The notes under the pieces: model-generated
The model's database searches: none
What the model saw: the letters and a program-made list of their open reading frames with translations, nothing else
What the model was told of the DNA's origin: nothing
Position numbers and translations under genes: made by a program
In this document: piece after piece, positions 35,515-46,612 of the stretch
Position numbering within the stretch: position 1 is the first letter of the stretch
Layout of the letters: each line of letters begins with the position of its first letter
Assembly: GCA_030620095.1 (NCBI GenBank)
Contig: JAUTXW010001318.1
Location: 496,001 to 560,000 of the forward strand
DNA from: Kuschelorhynchus macadamiae
Lineage: Eukaryota; Arthropoda; Insecta; Coleoptera; Curculionidae
Length of the DNA stretch: 64,000 nucleotides
Direction of reading: 5' to 3'

Positions 35515-37431
35515 AAATTTAGTAATGGTGAAAACTCATTTATTTTAAATACAACACCCTGTATTTTATGGTATCTTCGAATAAACCAATACCTTACCTA
35601 CAATATTTCCATATATATTCCTATACCCATCTCCCACCATTTTTTAGATACGAACCAACTTTGAATATTTTCTTGTTTTCAAAGACCATCCACAACAAAA
35701 GTACCCACCTCGGCACCTGCTTAGCGAATCACTTAACTAGTTTGGCCATGTATGGTTTTATTTACCTCGTACTGACAAATATTTGAAATAAACAGACAGT
35801 TTTAAATACGGTGAATAATCCAAAATGTATTTTTTTAAATACAATTTGTAACCTAAAGGTGTTAGATATTATAAGTGATAATTAAAACAAACAAATAATA
35901 CATTAATTAATTAATTAATTTTTAGCAAAAGAAAGATAACTAATTGTTAAATTGCTTAAAATGGCCACCATTCGCATTAAGGCATTCGTGCAAACATGTT
36001 AATTGGTTTCTTGTTGTTGCTCTTCGTATTTCCTCAGGATTTAATTCGTCAAAAGCTCGACGTACTCGATTTTCCAGATCCTGGAGATTTTGTGTTGGAT
36101 TTCCTACATACACTCGTTCTTTGATGGTTCCCCAAAGGTAAGAATCTAGAGGAGTTAGGTCCGGAGACCGAGGTGGCCAATTCCATGGTCCCAAACGTCT
36201 GAACCACCTATCTTCGAACATTCCATATAATTCTTGACTTACTTCATTGCTGCAATGTGCAGGAGCCCCATCCAATTGGTACCAGAAAGAAATCAATACT
36301 TGTAGTGGCAACTCATCCAAAAACTCATTAACTGTAGTTCTTAAAATATCCAGATATTTTTTCGAAGTTAAATTTTCATCGTAGATACAATAAGCAAATT
36401 TATTGTCCATCAGTAAGCAAAAAACATTAAACCCGAATTGAAACTGAAATTTTCGTTCTATAACCAATTTTAGGTTTTCAGCCGCCCAAAAATGACTATT
36501 TCGTCTATTAAATATTCCTTCCCTCATAAATTTCGACTCGTCAGTCCAGATAATTTTTTTTAAAAATAGTGGGTCTTCCTCAATTTTAGTTAGAACTATT
36601 TCGCAAAATTCAGTACGTCTCTGAAAATCTTCTGGTAAAAGGCCTTGCTGTGTGATAAATTTAAATGGTTCAATGTTATGTTTGCTTAGAATACGTTGAA
36701 TTGTTGAATATGAAAGTCCTAGATCTATTTCAGCACTTCTAATTGATGCCCCTCAAGCATAAAGGTTAAAATATCCAAGTACATTTATTTCATTGCCTTC
36801 ATTATCAGTTTGTAGTTTTGTGTATGATCTATGTCTATATGAAGGCAAAATAAATAGAAAGCCTAAAATGCTGTGTGCACGTACGAAAGAATTGTACCAA
36901 AAGAGAGGATGTCAGTATTAATGTGTTTAATCAGAGTCCAAGGACCATCATCAAAATATTATGTTATGCACGTTAATACTGACAACCTCCTGTTGTTTCA
37001 ACATAAATTGATTTTTAAGGAAATAAAAACTATTATTGCATTTAGTATCTTCTAAATTTTTTCCTGTGCATAGGAGGTAAATGAAGATACATCTCGTTAT
37101 ATTTTCTGCAGGTTCTTGAAATAACTTTGTTACACTCTCCATGAATGTAAAATAAATTTAATATATCAATATTGGAATATTCAATTGCGTTTTCCATTTT
37201 TACGGAGCATCAATTGAAAACTATGTGTTAATGTCAAAAAGATGTCAGGAAGAAGTAAACAAAACCTTCCATGACCTACGTGAAGCTAAGTTATTCATTA
37301 AGCGGGTGGTTTTGTTATGGTAGTCTTTGAAAACAGGAAAATATTCAAAGTTGGTATTGGTTTATTCGAAGATACCATAAAATACAGGGTGTTGTATTTA
37401 AAATAAATGAGTTTTCACCATTACTAAATTT
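35515..37431 (-). mobile_element. Element D: mariner-like element with 79-bp inverted ends
   Basis: A 79-bp inverted repeat (35515-35593 and 37353-37431) with no or almost no mismatches encloses a D41D transposase relic. Within the repeat the ACACCCTGTA motif occurs 45 bp from the outer edge, so the true termini could be at 35562/37386 instead. Confidence 0.75.
35943..36745 (-). pseudogene. Element D transposase
   Basis: The frame is open upstream of the first Met at 36527: it reads GASIRSAEIDLGLSYSTIQR (HTH), ILSKHNIEPFKF, IIWTDESKFMREGIFNRR (first Asp), FGFNVFCLLMD, YQLDGAPAH (second Asp), and WPPRSPDLTPLDSYLWG (third Asp, 41 residues on), ending at a stop by 35940. A TGA lies immediately 5' of GAS at about 36750 and the first ~90 residues known from element E are not found, so the gene is truncated. 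The catalytic triad itself is intact. Confidence 0.85.
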
Positions 37432-38540
37432 CGATAAAAATGCCCTTTTTATACGACACCCTGTATGATATATCGCTATTCTAACATATAATTATTTTAA
37501 ATATATGCATTCTCTAACCCAGAAAAAAAAATCTAATAATTATCTCGCTTACGCAGGTAAATATGGAATTTTATTAACGTGGTGATTTTCTAAAAAAAAA
37601 TCATAAATTAATTTTTTTAGAGAAAATGGTAGGAGATAAGTATAGGAAGATGTTAACAAAAGTTACTTAAAATCGTGCGTAAAATCAGAAACTGCAATAA
37701 AATATAGGGTGTTCTATTTAAAATATCAATGTTGCTATTGGTTTCGGAGACATGTGGCAACGCTGCACTTGCGAAAATATTTTTAAAATATAGATTATTA
37801 CCTATTATGTCCGTATGCCGAATTTGAAAAAAATCCCTTTTATAGTTCTCCAGAACTTTTAATAGGACACTCAACGTGAATCACCCTGATTACATAAAAG
37901 CATCCTATAGAGACAACCCAATTTCCATTTGGATCTCAACTTTTCCAGATAAAAAAATCTTTTTGAATGTTAGTAATTTGTTATGCCTTTTATTTTGTTT
38001 TTGATAAATTATTATATTGTATAATAACAATAAATGACACTGATTTTTTTTTTGTAATAAGTAAGTTTTAAATATTCATAATGTTCCTCTGAACCGAAAC
38101 GTAGGTAATACACTTACAAATTACTCCCAACCAGGTTAATATATATTATTTACAACCTTCTAACATTCTGAAACGTTCTTCTGGTATTAAAAAAAAATAA
38201 GAAATAATGATTTCTTTTTAAATAAAAATCATCTTACATAAGTCTTATCAAATTCCATTATCAAAAAACATTCCTCCGAAGAATAGTCCATTAGAGGAAA
38301 AGTTTTAAATTAATCGTCTTTTCGAGTAGTGATAAATTTAGGAGAAGGTTAATAGTAATAAATTGAGTCGATGTAGTCTTGAGGCAGATTCGAGAAATTT
38401 ATTATTGTTCTATTGACTTCAGGCATTGATTAGCGATCTGAAATTTTGGGCGCTGCTTCGTTCTTAATTAAGATAAATATCTAAAAATTTGAATTTATTA
38501 GCAATAACTTACTATAAAATCTGAAGCATTTTGGTAATAT
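37432..38540. other. Intergenic, one shared repeat
   Basis: 37680-37890 (gggtgttctatttaaaatatc ... tttaataggacactca.cgtgaatcaccctg) recurs at 53395-53605 within the foldback-like element. Otherwise nothing recognised. Confidence 0.5.
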
Positions 38541-38542
38541 TA

Positions 38543-38584
38543 AAAATAGAATGATATAAGGGTGAACTTATATCATTCTATTTT
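38543..38584. repeat. Perfect 18-bp hairpin
   Basis: AAAATAGAATGATATAAG, loop GGTGAA, then the exact reverse complement. No T-tract or conserved context to call it an RNA gene; it may be a recombination scar. Confidence 0.8.
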
Positions 38585-38969
38585 ATTTATCCAATCAAGT
38601 CACAAAAAAATTACTCAGTATGGAATTTTATTTATATTAAAGGTGTCTGGAGACGAGAAATCTCGCGTAATATAAAAAATCATGTCTGGCCTCGCAAATC
38701 TAAATACTTCTAAATGAGGGTTTATCTTCGCCTTCAGTCTTACCATAACAAAATTAACAGCAAAAACAAAATTAACAAGAAACGTCTGGTTTAGTTTGCT
38801 AAAATTGTAACTATCCAAATTTAGTTCCTTATTTTACATAGACTTTTTCATCCAGATTAAACCTAAATTACCCGGAACTTCCTTCGTTATGATTTTTTTT
38901 CATTTGTTAAGAATTGTGGAGTATGACCCAATTTAGTCCAATACGTGGTCACAGTATATGTGTTACATA

Positions 38970-39801
38970 CAGTGTGTCCAAGATAAAGAGTGGATAACAT
39001 TGTTAGATTGGAAACCATAAGAGCTACAGCTTGGGTTAAATTAGAGAAAAGTTGCTCAATTTAGTTTCCAAGTCAATGCCGTTTACAAACCTAAAAAATT
39101 CCAAACCGTTCCGAAGAAATCCGACAAAAACCGAAGAGGTGCATTTTTGTTTTTATTTTTTTACAGCCCTATTTTTAAAGTTGGATCAAATTTGAAAACA
39201 CATTCTTATAGCAGTTTTTTCTCGCCTACAAGATGCCACTGTCACAATTTTTGTCTGACGTTTCGTCTCCTGTCAACCATCATCAACTTTGTTTTTTCAT
39301 ACGGCCGCCATATTGGATTTTTACATTTTTAAAATGACCATTTGAGTCCCATTTCAACGATGTGTCACTTCATCAACTTTATTTTTCCTACGGCCGCCAT
39401 ATTGATTTTTTTAATTTTTCAAATGCTGCCTTATTTACGAACTTTGTTTTTTCTTATGGGCGCCATATTGGATTTTTGCAATTTCAAATTTCTCGTTCAA
39501 TTCTTATTTCAACGAAGTACTGATAGGTGTTAGGTACGCCTCGTAGGTACCCACCAATTTAAAAAACAAAACTAGAAACCTTTAAGTAGACAACACAAAA
39601 CGATTTATTTCAAACTTAACTACTACTAACTACTTAACAGACAAAAAAGAATTTAAATTAACTATCTTACTTTACAGAAGGTGTTCAAATAAAAAACCAT
39701 TGTTTTCTAAACACAAGTATGCGCGTCGGATAGTTGCATTTAATACATTTTGCAGGACATCAGGTGTTATGGTTTGAAATGCCTCCAAAACCAGTTGACG
39801 T
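38970..39801. repeat. Element E left long TIR
   Basis: Inverted copy of 40919-41750. The coding 3' end of the transposase (39672-39801) lies inside it. Confidence 0.88.
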
Positions 39802-40739
39802 AGCTGCTCTTCCGTTTCAAAACTTCGCTCGTACACCCAGTTTTTTAAATAACCCCACAGATAAAAATCTAGCGGTGTCAAGTCCGGCGATCTAGGGGGC
39901 CACGCCACTACTGAATGCGTCCCTATCCATCTTTCGGGAAACCTCTCTGCTAGATAGTTTTGAACAATCCTGGCATTATGCGCAGGTGCTCCATCCTGCT
40001 GGAACCAAAAATTATTTAGTTCTGCTAGAGGAAGATTTTCGTCAAACCAATTCTCTAGGTCGTTCTGTAGCAAATGGCGATAGCGCTGGGAAGTTAGGGT
40101 TCCATTGTAAATGAAGGGTCCGATAATTTGCATTCCCAAAATTCCGACCCACATGCTGAAACCAAATCGGTGCTGAAATTTCGACTGCTTAAACCGTCGA
40201 GGATTTTCTTTGGCCCAAAAATGAGTATTTCTTCTGTTGAAGATACCATTATTTGTCACTATGCTTTCATCCGACCACAAAATTCGGTTCGGCAAGTTTT
40301 CTTCTTCCTGACATCTTCTGGTATACCACTCACAAAAGGTTCTTCTTCTTAAATCATCACCCGGTCGCAGTCCCTGACAAATTCTAAACTTATAAGGTGT
40401 GAATTTATTTTTCTTTAAAACAAAATGCGCAGTTGATTTTGGGATTCCAGTTTGGCGCTCAATTTGTCTAACAGACGTTGTCGGGTTTTCGACTGCTGCC
40501 AACAAAACATTATTTTCTGTTTCCTCATTAGAGTTCTTATTTCGGTTGCCTAGATTTTTATCAAAAGAACCATACGTATGTAAATTTCTAAAAATCTTTC
40601 CAAATATCTGTCTGTTTAGTTGAGTTCTTTCTGGATAATCATTTTCGTACATATCTTTCGCCCTTTGAGTGTTGCTATGACATAAAATGTAGCATTTTAG
40701 CATGTCGTACTTCTCTTCAAAAGAAAACTTTGTAAACAT
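39672..40739 (-). CDS. Element E transposase (IS630/Tc1/mariner, D41D), intact
   Basis: An uninterrupted 355-residue ORF. The N-terminal DNA-binding region includes AKDMYENDYPERTQLNRQIF (residues about 27-46) and an HTH around TSVRQIERQTGIPKSTAHFV (about 88-107), followed by KKNKFTPYKFRICQGLRPGD. Catalytic residues: ILWSDESIV, FQQDGAPAHNARIV, and WPPRSPDLTPLDFYLWG; 41 residues separate the second and third Asp, the spacing of the D41D (rosa/VISITOR) group. The enzyme would cut and paste the element at TA sites. Unlike the element C and F genes it has no intron after the position of LNR/YPER. The start is chosen at the Met aligned with the N-termini of C and F. Confidence 0.92.
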   Translation of the reverse strand: MFTKFSFEEKYDMLKCYILCHSNTQRAKDMYENDYPERTQLNRQIFGKIFRNLHTYGSFDKNLGNRNKNSNEETENNVLLAAVENPTTSVRQIERQTGIPKSTAHFVLKKNKFTPYKFRICQGLRPGDDLRRRTFCEWYTRRCQEEENLPNRILWSDESIVTNNGIFNRRNTHFWAKENPRRFKQSKFQHRFGFSMWVGILGMQIIGPFIYNGTLTSQRYRHLLQNDLENWFDENLPLAELNNFWFQQDGAPAHNARIVQNYLAERFPERWIGTHSVVAWPPRSPDLTPLDFYLWGYLKNWVYERSFETEEQLRQLVLEAFQTITPDVLQNVLNATIRRAYLCLENNGFLFEHLL

Positions 40740-40918
40740 TTTTTAAAGCAAACAAAAACTAATAAATAACAATAAAAAATGCAATAATTTAAAAAACTCG
40801 ATAAGCAAAATCTGTATTCTGTAAACAAAATGTCAGAATCAACAAATTTTTACATTGTTGATTTTGACATAAGTCATTAATTTGTTTTTAAAAGGCTACT
40901 AGATTTTTTTAAAAATAA

Positions 40919-41750
40919 ACGTCAACTGGTTTTGGAGGCATTTCAAACCATAACACCTGATGTCCTGCAAAATGTATTAAATGCAACTATCCGACGCGCA
41001 TACTTGTGTTTAGAAAACAATGGTTTTTTATTTGAACACCTTCTGTAAAGTAAGATAGTTAATTTAAATTCTTTTTTGTCTGTTAAGTAGTTAGTAGTAG
41101 TTAAGTTTGAAATAAATCGTTTTGTGTTGTCTACTTAAAGGTTTCTAGTTTTGTTTTTTAAATTGGTGGGTACCTACGAGGCGTACCTAACACCTATCAG
41201 TACTTCGTTGAAATAAGAATTGAACGAGAAATTTGAAATTGTAAAAATCCAATATGGCGCCCATAAGAAAAAACAAAGTTCGTAAATAAGGCAGCATTTG
41301 AAAAATTAAAAAAATCAATATGGCGGCCGTAGGAAAAATAAAGTTGATGAAGTGACACATCGTTGAAATGGGACTCAAATGGTCATTTTAAAAATGAAAA
41401 AATCCAATATGGCGGCCGTATGAAAAAACAAAGTTGATGATGGTTGACAGGAGACGAAACGTCAGACAAAAATTGTGACAGTGGAATCTTGTAGGCGAGA
41501 AAAAACTGCTATAAGAATGTGTTTTCAAATTTGATCCAACTTTAAAAATAGGGCTGTAAAAAAATAAAAACAAAAATGCACCTCTTCGGTTTTTGTCGGA
41601 TTTCTTCGGAACGGTTTGGAATTTTTTAGGTTTGTAAACGGCATTGATTTGGAAACTAAATTGAGCACCTTTTCTCTAATTTAACCCAAGCTGTAGCTCT
41701 TATGGTTTCCAATCTACCAATGTTATCCACTCTTTATCTTGGACACACGG
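40919..41750. repeat. Element E right long TIR with duplicated transposase 3' end
   Basis: Reverse copy of the left TIR. From 40919 (acgtcaactggttttggagg) it holds the transposase C-terminal codons and stop in plus orientation. Confidence 0.88.
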
Positions 41751-41752
41751 TA

Positions 41753-42410
41753 TACTGTCTTATCAAATATTTTTATAAGGCTCCATTTTGTTTCATCATA
41801 CTGCTTTCTCACCAATATTTTACCAGTTTCTTTCTATCTAGGCCACACATTTTATTATACCATTCCGCCATCTTCGATTCGCACCAAAATTTTACCAGTT
41901 GATTATAACATAAACTTGATATTTGTGCAAAACTTGAAATAATTTTGGTAAATAGTTTTTCGTAATATTTTTTTTATAATTTCAATAGGCCGCCATTTTG
42001 TTTCGCCATATTAGATTCTTACTAAAATATTATAAGATCATCCCCATATGACCCTTAATATTTGATCAAAATTTGACATCAGTCGGGTAAGTAGTTTTTA
42101 AGTTATGCCACGAACTGACAGACAGATCAACAGTTGGACCGATGGAATTGATAAAATATATTTTTTGGTATCCAGACGCTAAAACGTGAAGATATGTAAA
42201 ACCTAAATTGATTTTTTTACGATTACAAATATTTTATTTAACCGCCATTTTATTCGGCCATCTTGAATTGGTACCACAGTTTTACTAATTCATCTCTAAA
42301 CCACTGTTAATTATTGCACACAATTTAAAATCAATCCCTTAAGGCTGACTTTTCGAATATTTTATCAAGCCGCCATTTTGTTCGGCTATCTCGGATTCAT
42401 ACCAGAATTT
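41753..42410 (+). repeat. Dispersed repeat R, forward copy (5' segment)
   Basis: R modules: 'ggctccattttgtttcatcatac', 'ggccgccattttgtttcgccatatt', 'gaactgacagacagatcaac', 'ttggtatccagacgctaaaacgtgaagatatg'. It stops at 42410 in 'ataccagaatttta' and continues at 46613 after inserted elements. Confidence 0.7.
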
Positions 42411-42633
42411 TATTTATTTATTTATTTATTTCAAATAACATACTCTATAGAGTCAACCTCCAAATGGTATGGTTAAAAGCAAATTTAAAATAAGCTTAAA
42501 AAAACAGTTTGTCAAAAGTCAAGTTACAAAAAAGTATAAAAACATATAAATATATGTACAAGTCTAAAAGAAAAACAGAAAAAAAAGAAATAAAAATAAC
42601 AAACAAAGCATTTTAACAATATAAGAATATTAA

Positions 42634-43240
42634 TCATTCCAGCAAACGAAAAATGTCAACAACCGGAAAATGTCTGTTGTATGTAATTTCTGGGAAGTCG
42701 ATCTGTAAATGCATTGAAACCGTAATTAGTCCTGTGTGAATTCTCAAAAAAAAGCCAGAACTGCCTTGTACGTCTGATCGGTGTATGAAAGAGGACAGTC
42801 TCAGTAAGTACTTCACAATCCATATATCCATTCAGAACCTTTTAAAGGAATACCACCATGGCAACTCTTCCACGATACTCCAAGCTGCTCATGCTACAAA
42901 GCAGAACTCTGGTGTCATATGGGAGGTCATAAGCGGGAAAATGATGTTTGTAAAATAAATATTTTGCAAACTTGTGCTGCACTCTTTCTATGGTTGATGT
43001 AGAAATGATAAAAAGGACACCCAAACAACGTAACAATACTCCAAGACACTTCTCACAAGGGTATTATATAGACAGATAATGGCCCTTATATCTGTTATAT
43101 GCTAGTATGGCGCTTGATGATTCCCAACATTCTAAAAGCCTTCAGCACCATTTGTTCAATGTGCTGATTAAAAGAGAGTGAGTTATCGAAGATTACACCC
43201 AAATCGTTGATGGACGACACTACTTCAAGTTCATCATCTC
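42634..43240 (-). pseudogene. LINE ORF2 C-terminal part
   Basis: Resumes from the hAT insertion: DDELEVVSSINDLGVIFDNS, LSFNQHIEQMVLKAFRMLGI, then LGVLFIISTSTIERVQHKFA, LFYKHHFPAYDLPYDTRVLL and EYRGRVAMVVFL, ending near 42634 after EFTQD-like sequence. The segment LGV-FD..LSF..HI is the standard region after the RT active site in APE-type LINEs. Confidence 0.78.
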
Positions 43241-45576
43241 TAGGGGTTCGCGAGACCGCGAGACTACTCTCGGTCTCGGTCTCGAAACGAGACCGAAACT
43301 TGAAAAAGTATTTCGAGACCGAGACCGAGACTTGGTGTTCGAGGCCGAGACCGATACCGAGACTTACCTATCGAGACTCTGGGTCTCGATATCAAAGTGA
43401 AGTAGCAAAAACACTAATGTTCGTAAATAATTTGTTTTGGCAAAATAATTCAAAAAATATATGCTGGGGGGCAAATTAATTGATGCAAAAAATAATTTTT
43501 CTATAATCAATTATATTATACTAGCATTATATATGTTCTTATAACAATGATACTAGTGAAATAGTCATTTAAAAAACGATATAAATAACCATAAAAAGAG
43601 AATTTCCCAAATTTAGAAATTCTAGTAGCGAAATTGCACCTCACATGTCGAACACCATAAATTGCTACCCTGTCCTCAAAAAGAGACACTTTATCACAAG
43701 TATACTATATAGGATTTTGATATTGTGATCTTTATAAATTTATAATCGGTTTTTATGTTTAATTATTGAAAGTAACTAAAATCCAAAAATTTTTAGTTTT
43801 TTGGTTCAATAATCTACAACTAATAGACTATAACAACTAAAAACATCGCAATATCATATTCTTATATATTATAGATATGGTAGAGTCTCCAACAGACGAA
43901 GTAATTGTGGTGATTTTTGTTTAAAAATTTTCCGACTTAAAATAAACAAAATATTGTTAAAAAGAATCAGTGAAAATTTTTCTTAACATTTTCTTCTTTA
44001 ATCGCTTCGATGGCTTGCTAATTAAAGAAGGTACGTGTTTTATAGAACATTATTTTTGTATTGATTTTGTTTGTATTTGAAAATAATGGACGATATAAAA
44101 TTTTTAACTATATGTGTATAATGAAAATAATACATATACATGCGGACAAGATTTTCAACAAACAAAACATAAAGTAGAATTTGGCTTAGGATTTTAAATA
44201 GATAATCAATAAAGCTAATTCAACTATTACGCTTAAAAAATAAGGAACTGTTCTAATAACAAAGTAAAAATTTAAATTTCTAAACATACATTATAAGCAT
44301 ATTTTTAGATTTTATTTGAACCTATATAATAAACCTAAAAACATTACAGAAAATTTGCACTAATATTTTATAATTTCATTTTTCAAGTTACTTTTATACC
44401 ATGAATTAATACATAATAAGCATTTGTTTGAAGTTTCATTTAACATGCTTCTTAATTTTGTATTAATTAACCCTGCTTGTGAAAATAAAGGCTCTACTGC
44501 TACAGAGGTAGCCTGTATAGACAAAAGATTTTTTGCAATTTTGGCTAAATTTGGAAATTGTTTATCGTGTGCTTTCTACCATTCTAAAATATCTGTACCC
44601 TTTGGAGCGCGCTTTAATTGCAAATATTCTATTATTTCTTTTCTCCAATTTTTGAAATCAATTTTTTTCAAATAGTGATGTATAATCGATGTCATAGTTA
44701 CCATCGCTTGAGGAACTTGTATTATTCGTGATTCAGCAGGCGCGATATAATATTTATCCCTGTACGTTTTCTCAAAAAAGGTTATAGATTGATCTTTCAG
44801 GCGAAAAATTGAACAAGTAGATATTTGTTTAATAAATAAATTTACTTTTAAAATCTACTCCTACTACTACATTTAAAATTTATAGTTAATTTACCAAAGA
44901 ACAAAAATAGTTGATTCACAAGTAGTATTATGAACCATAGCCGCCTTTGTGCAAGCACCTAAGAACGGTCCTGGTTAAGAAAGTAAATACGCATCAAAGT
45001 AATAAAAGTTTGGTTCAAAATAGGGTGCTTTACTTGACCATTGATCGTTTTCTACTTATTGAATTATAACGTCTGTCCCTAGAATGCCCAACACGTTGCT
45101 TCCATGAGTTCGGCAGCATTATACAGTGTGTCCTTATTTTGTATTTAGTACATCTTATTTCACTTGTATATCTTTCGAAATGTTTAATAATTATTGTTCT
45201 GTGGATGGTTGTTTAAGTAACTCTAGTGATGTGTGGCTTTTCTGTTGATGTCCAAAGAACAAGAGATATGTGATATTTGTTTTGATACATCTACTATTGT
45301 CCGTATATCTTCATTTAATGATTCTATCTGTTGGCAACATCATTTCGAATTATAGATTTTTAGAATAATTTTTTATATAAATATACCTACATTTTTTCTA
45401 CTTTACTGAAATGTTCAAACATTTTTTACATTAAATTTTTAAGATTGGAAAAACGCTGGGTTTCGAACGTAGGCTTCCATGTACTTTTGTCTAAATAACA
45501 TCTCGGCGAACAATTATTATTTTTAAAATTTTTCGAGACCACCGAGACTTTCGAGACCGATACCGAGACTGAGTAA
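43241..45576 (-). mobile_element. hAT transposon remnant with exact 8-bp target duplication
   Basis: Flanked by ATCATCTC at 43233-43240 and 45577-45584. Deleting the insert and one copy restores the LINE frame (SIGDD|ELEVV). hAT elements make 8-bp duplications. Both subterminal regions are rich in GAGACC/GGTCTC motifs (43250-43400; 45533-45575), inverted relative to each other. A hAT dimerisation domain lies inside on the minus strand. Perfect terminal inverted repeats are not visible, so the ends have drifted. Confidence 0.82.
44400..44815 (-). pseudogene. hAT transposase C-terminal (dimerisation) domain
   Basis: One continuous frame with a single stop: KDQSITFFEKTYRDKYYIAP, SRIIQVPQAMVTMTSIIHHY, EYLQLKRAPKGTDILEW-stop-KAH, FPNLAKIAKNLLSIQATSVA, VEPLFSQAGLINTKLRSMLN. 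The W-W-K, F-P-x-L-A, L-S-I-x-A-T-S-V-A-V-E and F-S-x-A-G motifs define the hAT dimerisation domain. The stop is TGG to TAG in the W-W pair. The upstream catalytic core is not recognisable. Confidence 0.85.
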
Positions 45577-46345
45577 ATCATCTCCTATTGAATAAACCAC
45601 TTCGGTGGAGTGGCGTCTCGAAAAACGAACCATCTTGTATTTTTTGATGTTCAGATCTAAATAGTTTGTCTTACACCAGTCAGAGAAGTCATTAAGCTCT
45701 TCTTGAAGGTGATTACTGTTCGCGTCAACAACACTGTAAAACTTCAGGTTATCAGCATATAGAAACACACTGGAATGCTTGAAGCAAGACACCACATCGT
45801 TTACAAATAGGAGAAACAAAATTGGTCTAATCTAGGATCCTTGAGGAACACCTGTCACTTCCATTTCGCGGGAGGTGGACACGCCAATAACAATGTTGGA
45901 TAATCTCTTGATATGGAAGGCCTTCGAAAAGTCGATCTACACTGCATCAACCTCTTTACACGACTCGAGAGCTTCAACTACAAAATTCTAATAGTTGCCT
46001 AAGTTTGTTGCCGTGAAACGATCCCTATAGAAGCCATGCTGCTGAGTCGTAATATATCTTTTATAGGTATTAAAAATTTCTTCTGATAATATAGCCTCGA
46101 AGATCTTTGGGAACGCTGATAAGATGCACACACCTCGGTAGCTAGAGATTTCGTACCGATCTATAGATGTGTATTTCACGGTAGATGGTATCCCTCAATT
46201 TTTTTTAGGTTCTTGATATAAGACCAGAAGTGTTTTATATTCTCTGGAATTAAGTGTTCAGTATTAAAGATAAATTTTAAATAACAGATGTCAGTATGGA
46301 ACTTTACTTCTAGCCTTGCTGCTGGAAAAGCATTATAGTCACTCA
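45577..46345 (-). pseudogene. LINE reverse transcriptase, N-terminal and central part
   Basis: From high to low coordinates: LEVKFHTDICYLKFIFNTEH, KHFWSYIKNLKKIEG, KYTSIDRYEISSYRGVCILS (RT motif 2 type YRGV), FPKIFEAILSEEIF, TTQQHGFYRDRFTATN, a stop, then IDFSKAFHI (motif A), TGVPQGS followed by a stop (motif B), FLLFVNDVV, and FLYADNLKFY, where the catalytic YADD has become YADN. It ends VVYSIGDD at 45577, where the hAT remnant is inserted. Several stops and a changed catalytic residue make it dead. Confidence 0.82.
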
Positions 46346-46354
46346 CCAAACCCG

Positions 46355-46612
46355 CGAAAAATTAGGGAATTTATTGAAATTTTTAAACATACAAAACATT
46401 TCAATAGAGATACGGGTTACGGTCTACATCACACGTGGAAACCGATCTTAACACAGGGTCTCGGTTCGGCGAGCACAAGTCGGGTTTAAAAGCCCGCCTG
46501 AATCTGCAATTGAAGGCAAAACGTCGGATAGTAATTCCAATTTCACACGGTCTAATCCCAAGAACCATGATTTTTTAATTGACCAAAACCGTGAAAGCTT
46601 CGGTTCTATATA
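46355..46612 (+). pseudogene. Penelope-like 3' fragment (copy 3)
   Basis: Matches the 3' end of copies 1 and 2: REFIEIFKHTKHFNRDTGYG and GLHHTWKPILTQGLGSASTS, then a shortened HHR-like region (aattgaaggcaaaacgtcggatag) and the terminal 'cacggtctaatcccaagaaccatgatt'. Confidence 0.82.

Larger units (their letters stand above)
38970..41750 (-). mobile_element. Element E: mariner-like (D41D) element with ~830-bp TIRs
   Basis: TA at 38968-38969 and 41751-41752. Left end CAGTGTGTCCAAGATAAAGA, right end reversed CCGTGTGTCCAAGATAAAGA. The inverted repeats run from 38970 to about 39801 and from about 40919 to 41750 with few differences. They include the last 43 or so codons of the transposase, so the right arm carries a second, oppositely oriented copy of the gene's 3' end. 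The TIRs contain three CGCCATATTG boxes resembling the R repeat. Near-identity of the arms and the intact ORF suggest recent activity. Confidence 0.92.
42411..46350 (-). mobile_element. 5'-truncated non-LTR retrotransposon, inserted in R
   Basis: Minus strand. The 3' tail is (TTTA)n at 42411-42430 (AAAT repeats on the element strand). ORF2 pieces extend up to about 46345. A hAT remnant (43241-45576) splits it. Without the insert the LINE part is about 1.6 kb. Confidence 0.8.

Noticed and set aside
43207..43479. ORF of 90 codons rich in RDRD/ETET
   Set aside because: Translation of the GAGACC-repeat end of the hAT remnant and a piece of antisense LINE.
44424..44675. Plus-strand 83-codon ORF
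   Set aside because: Antisense to the hAT dimerisation domain, which reads clearly on the minus strand.
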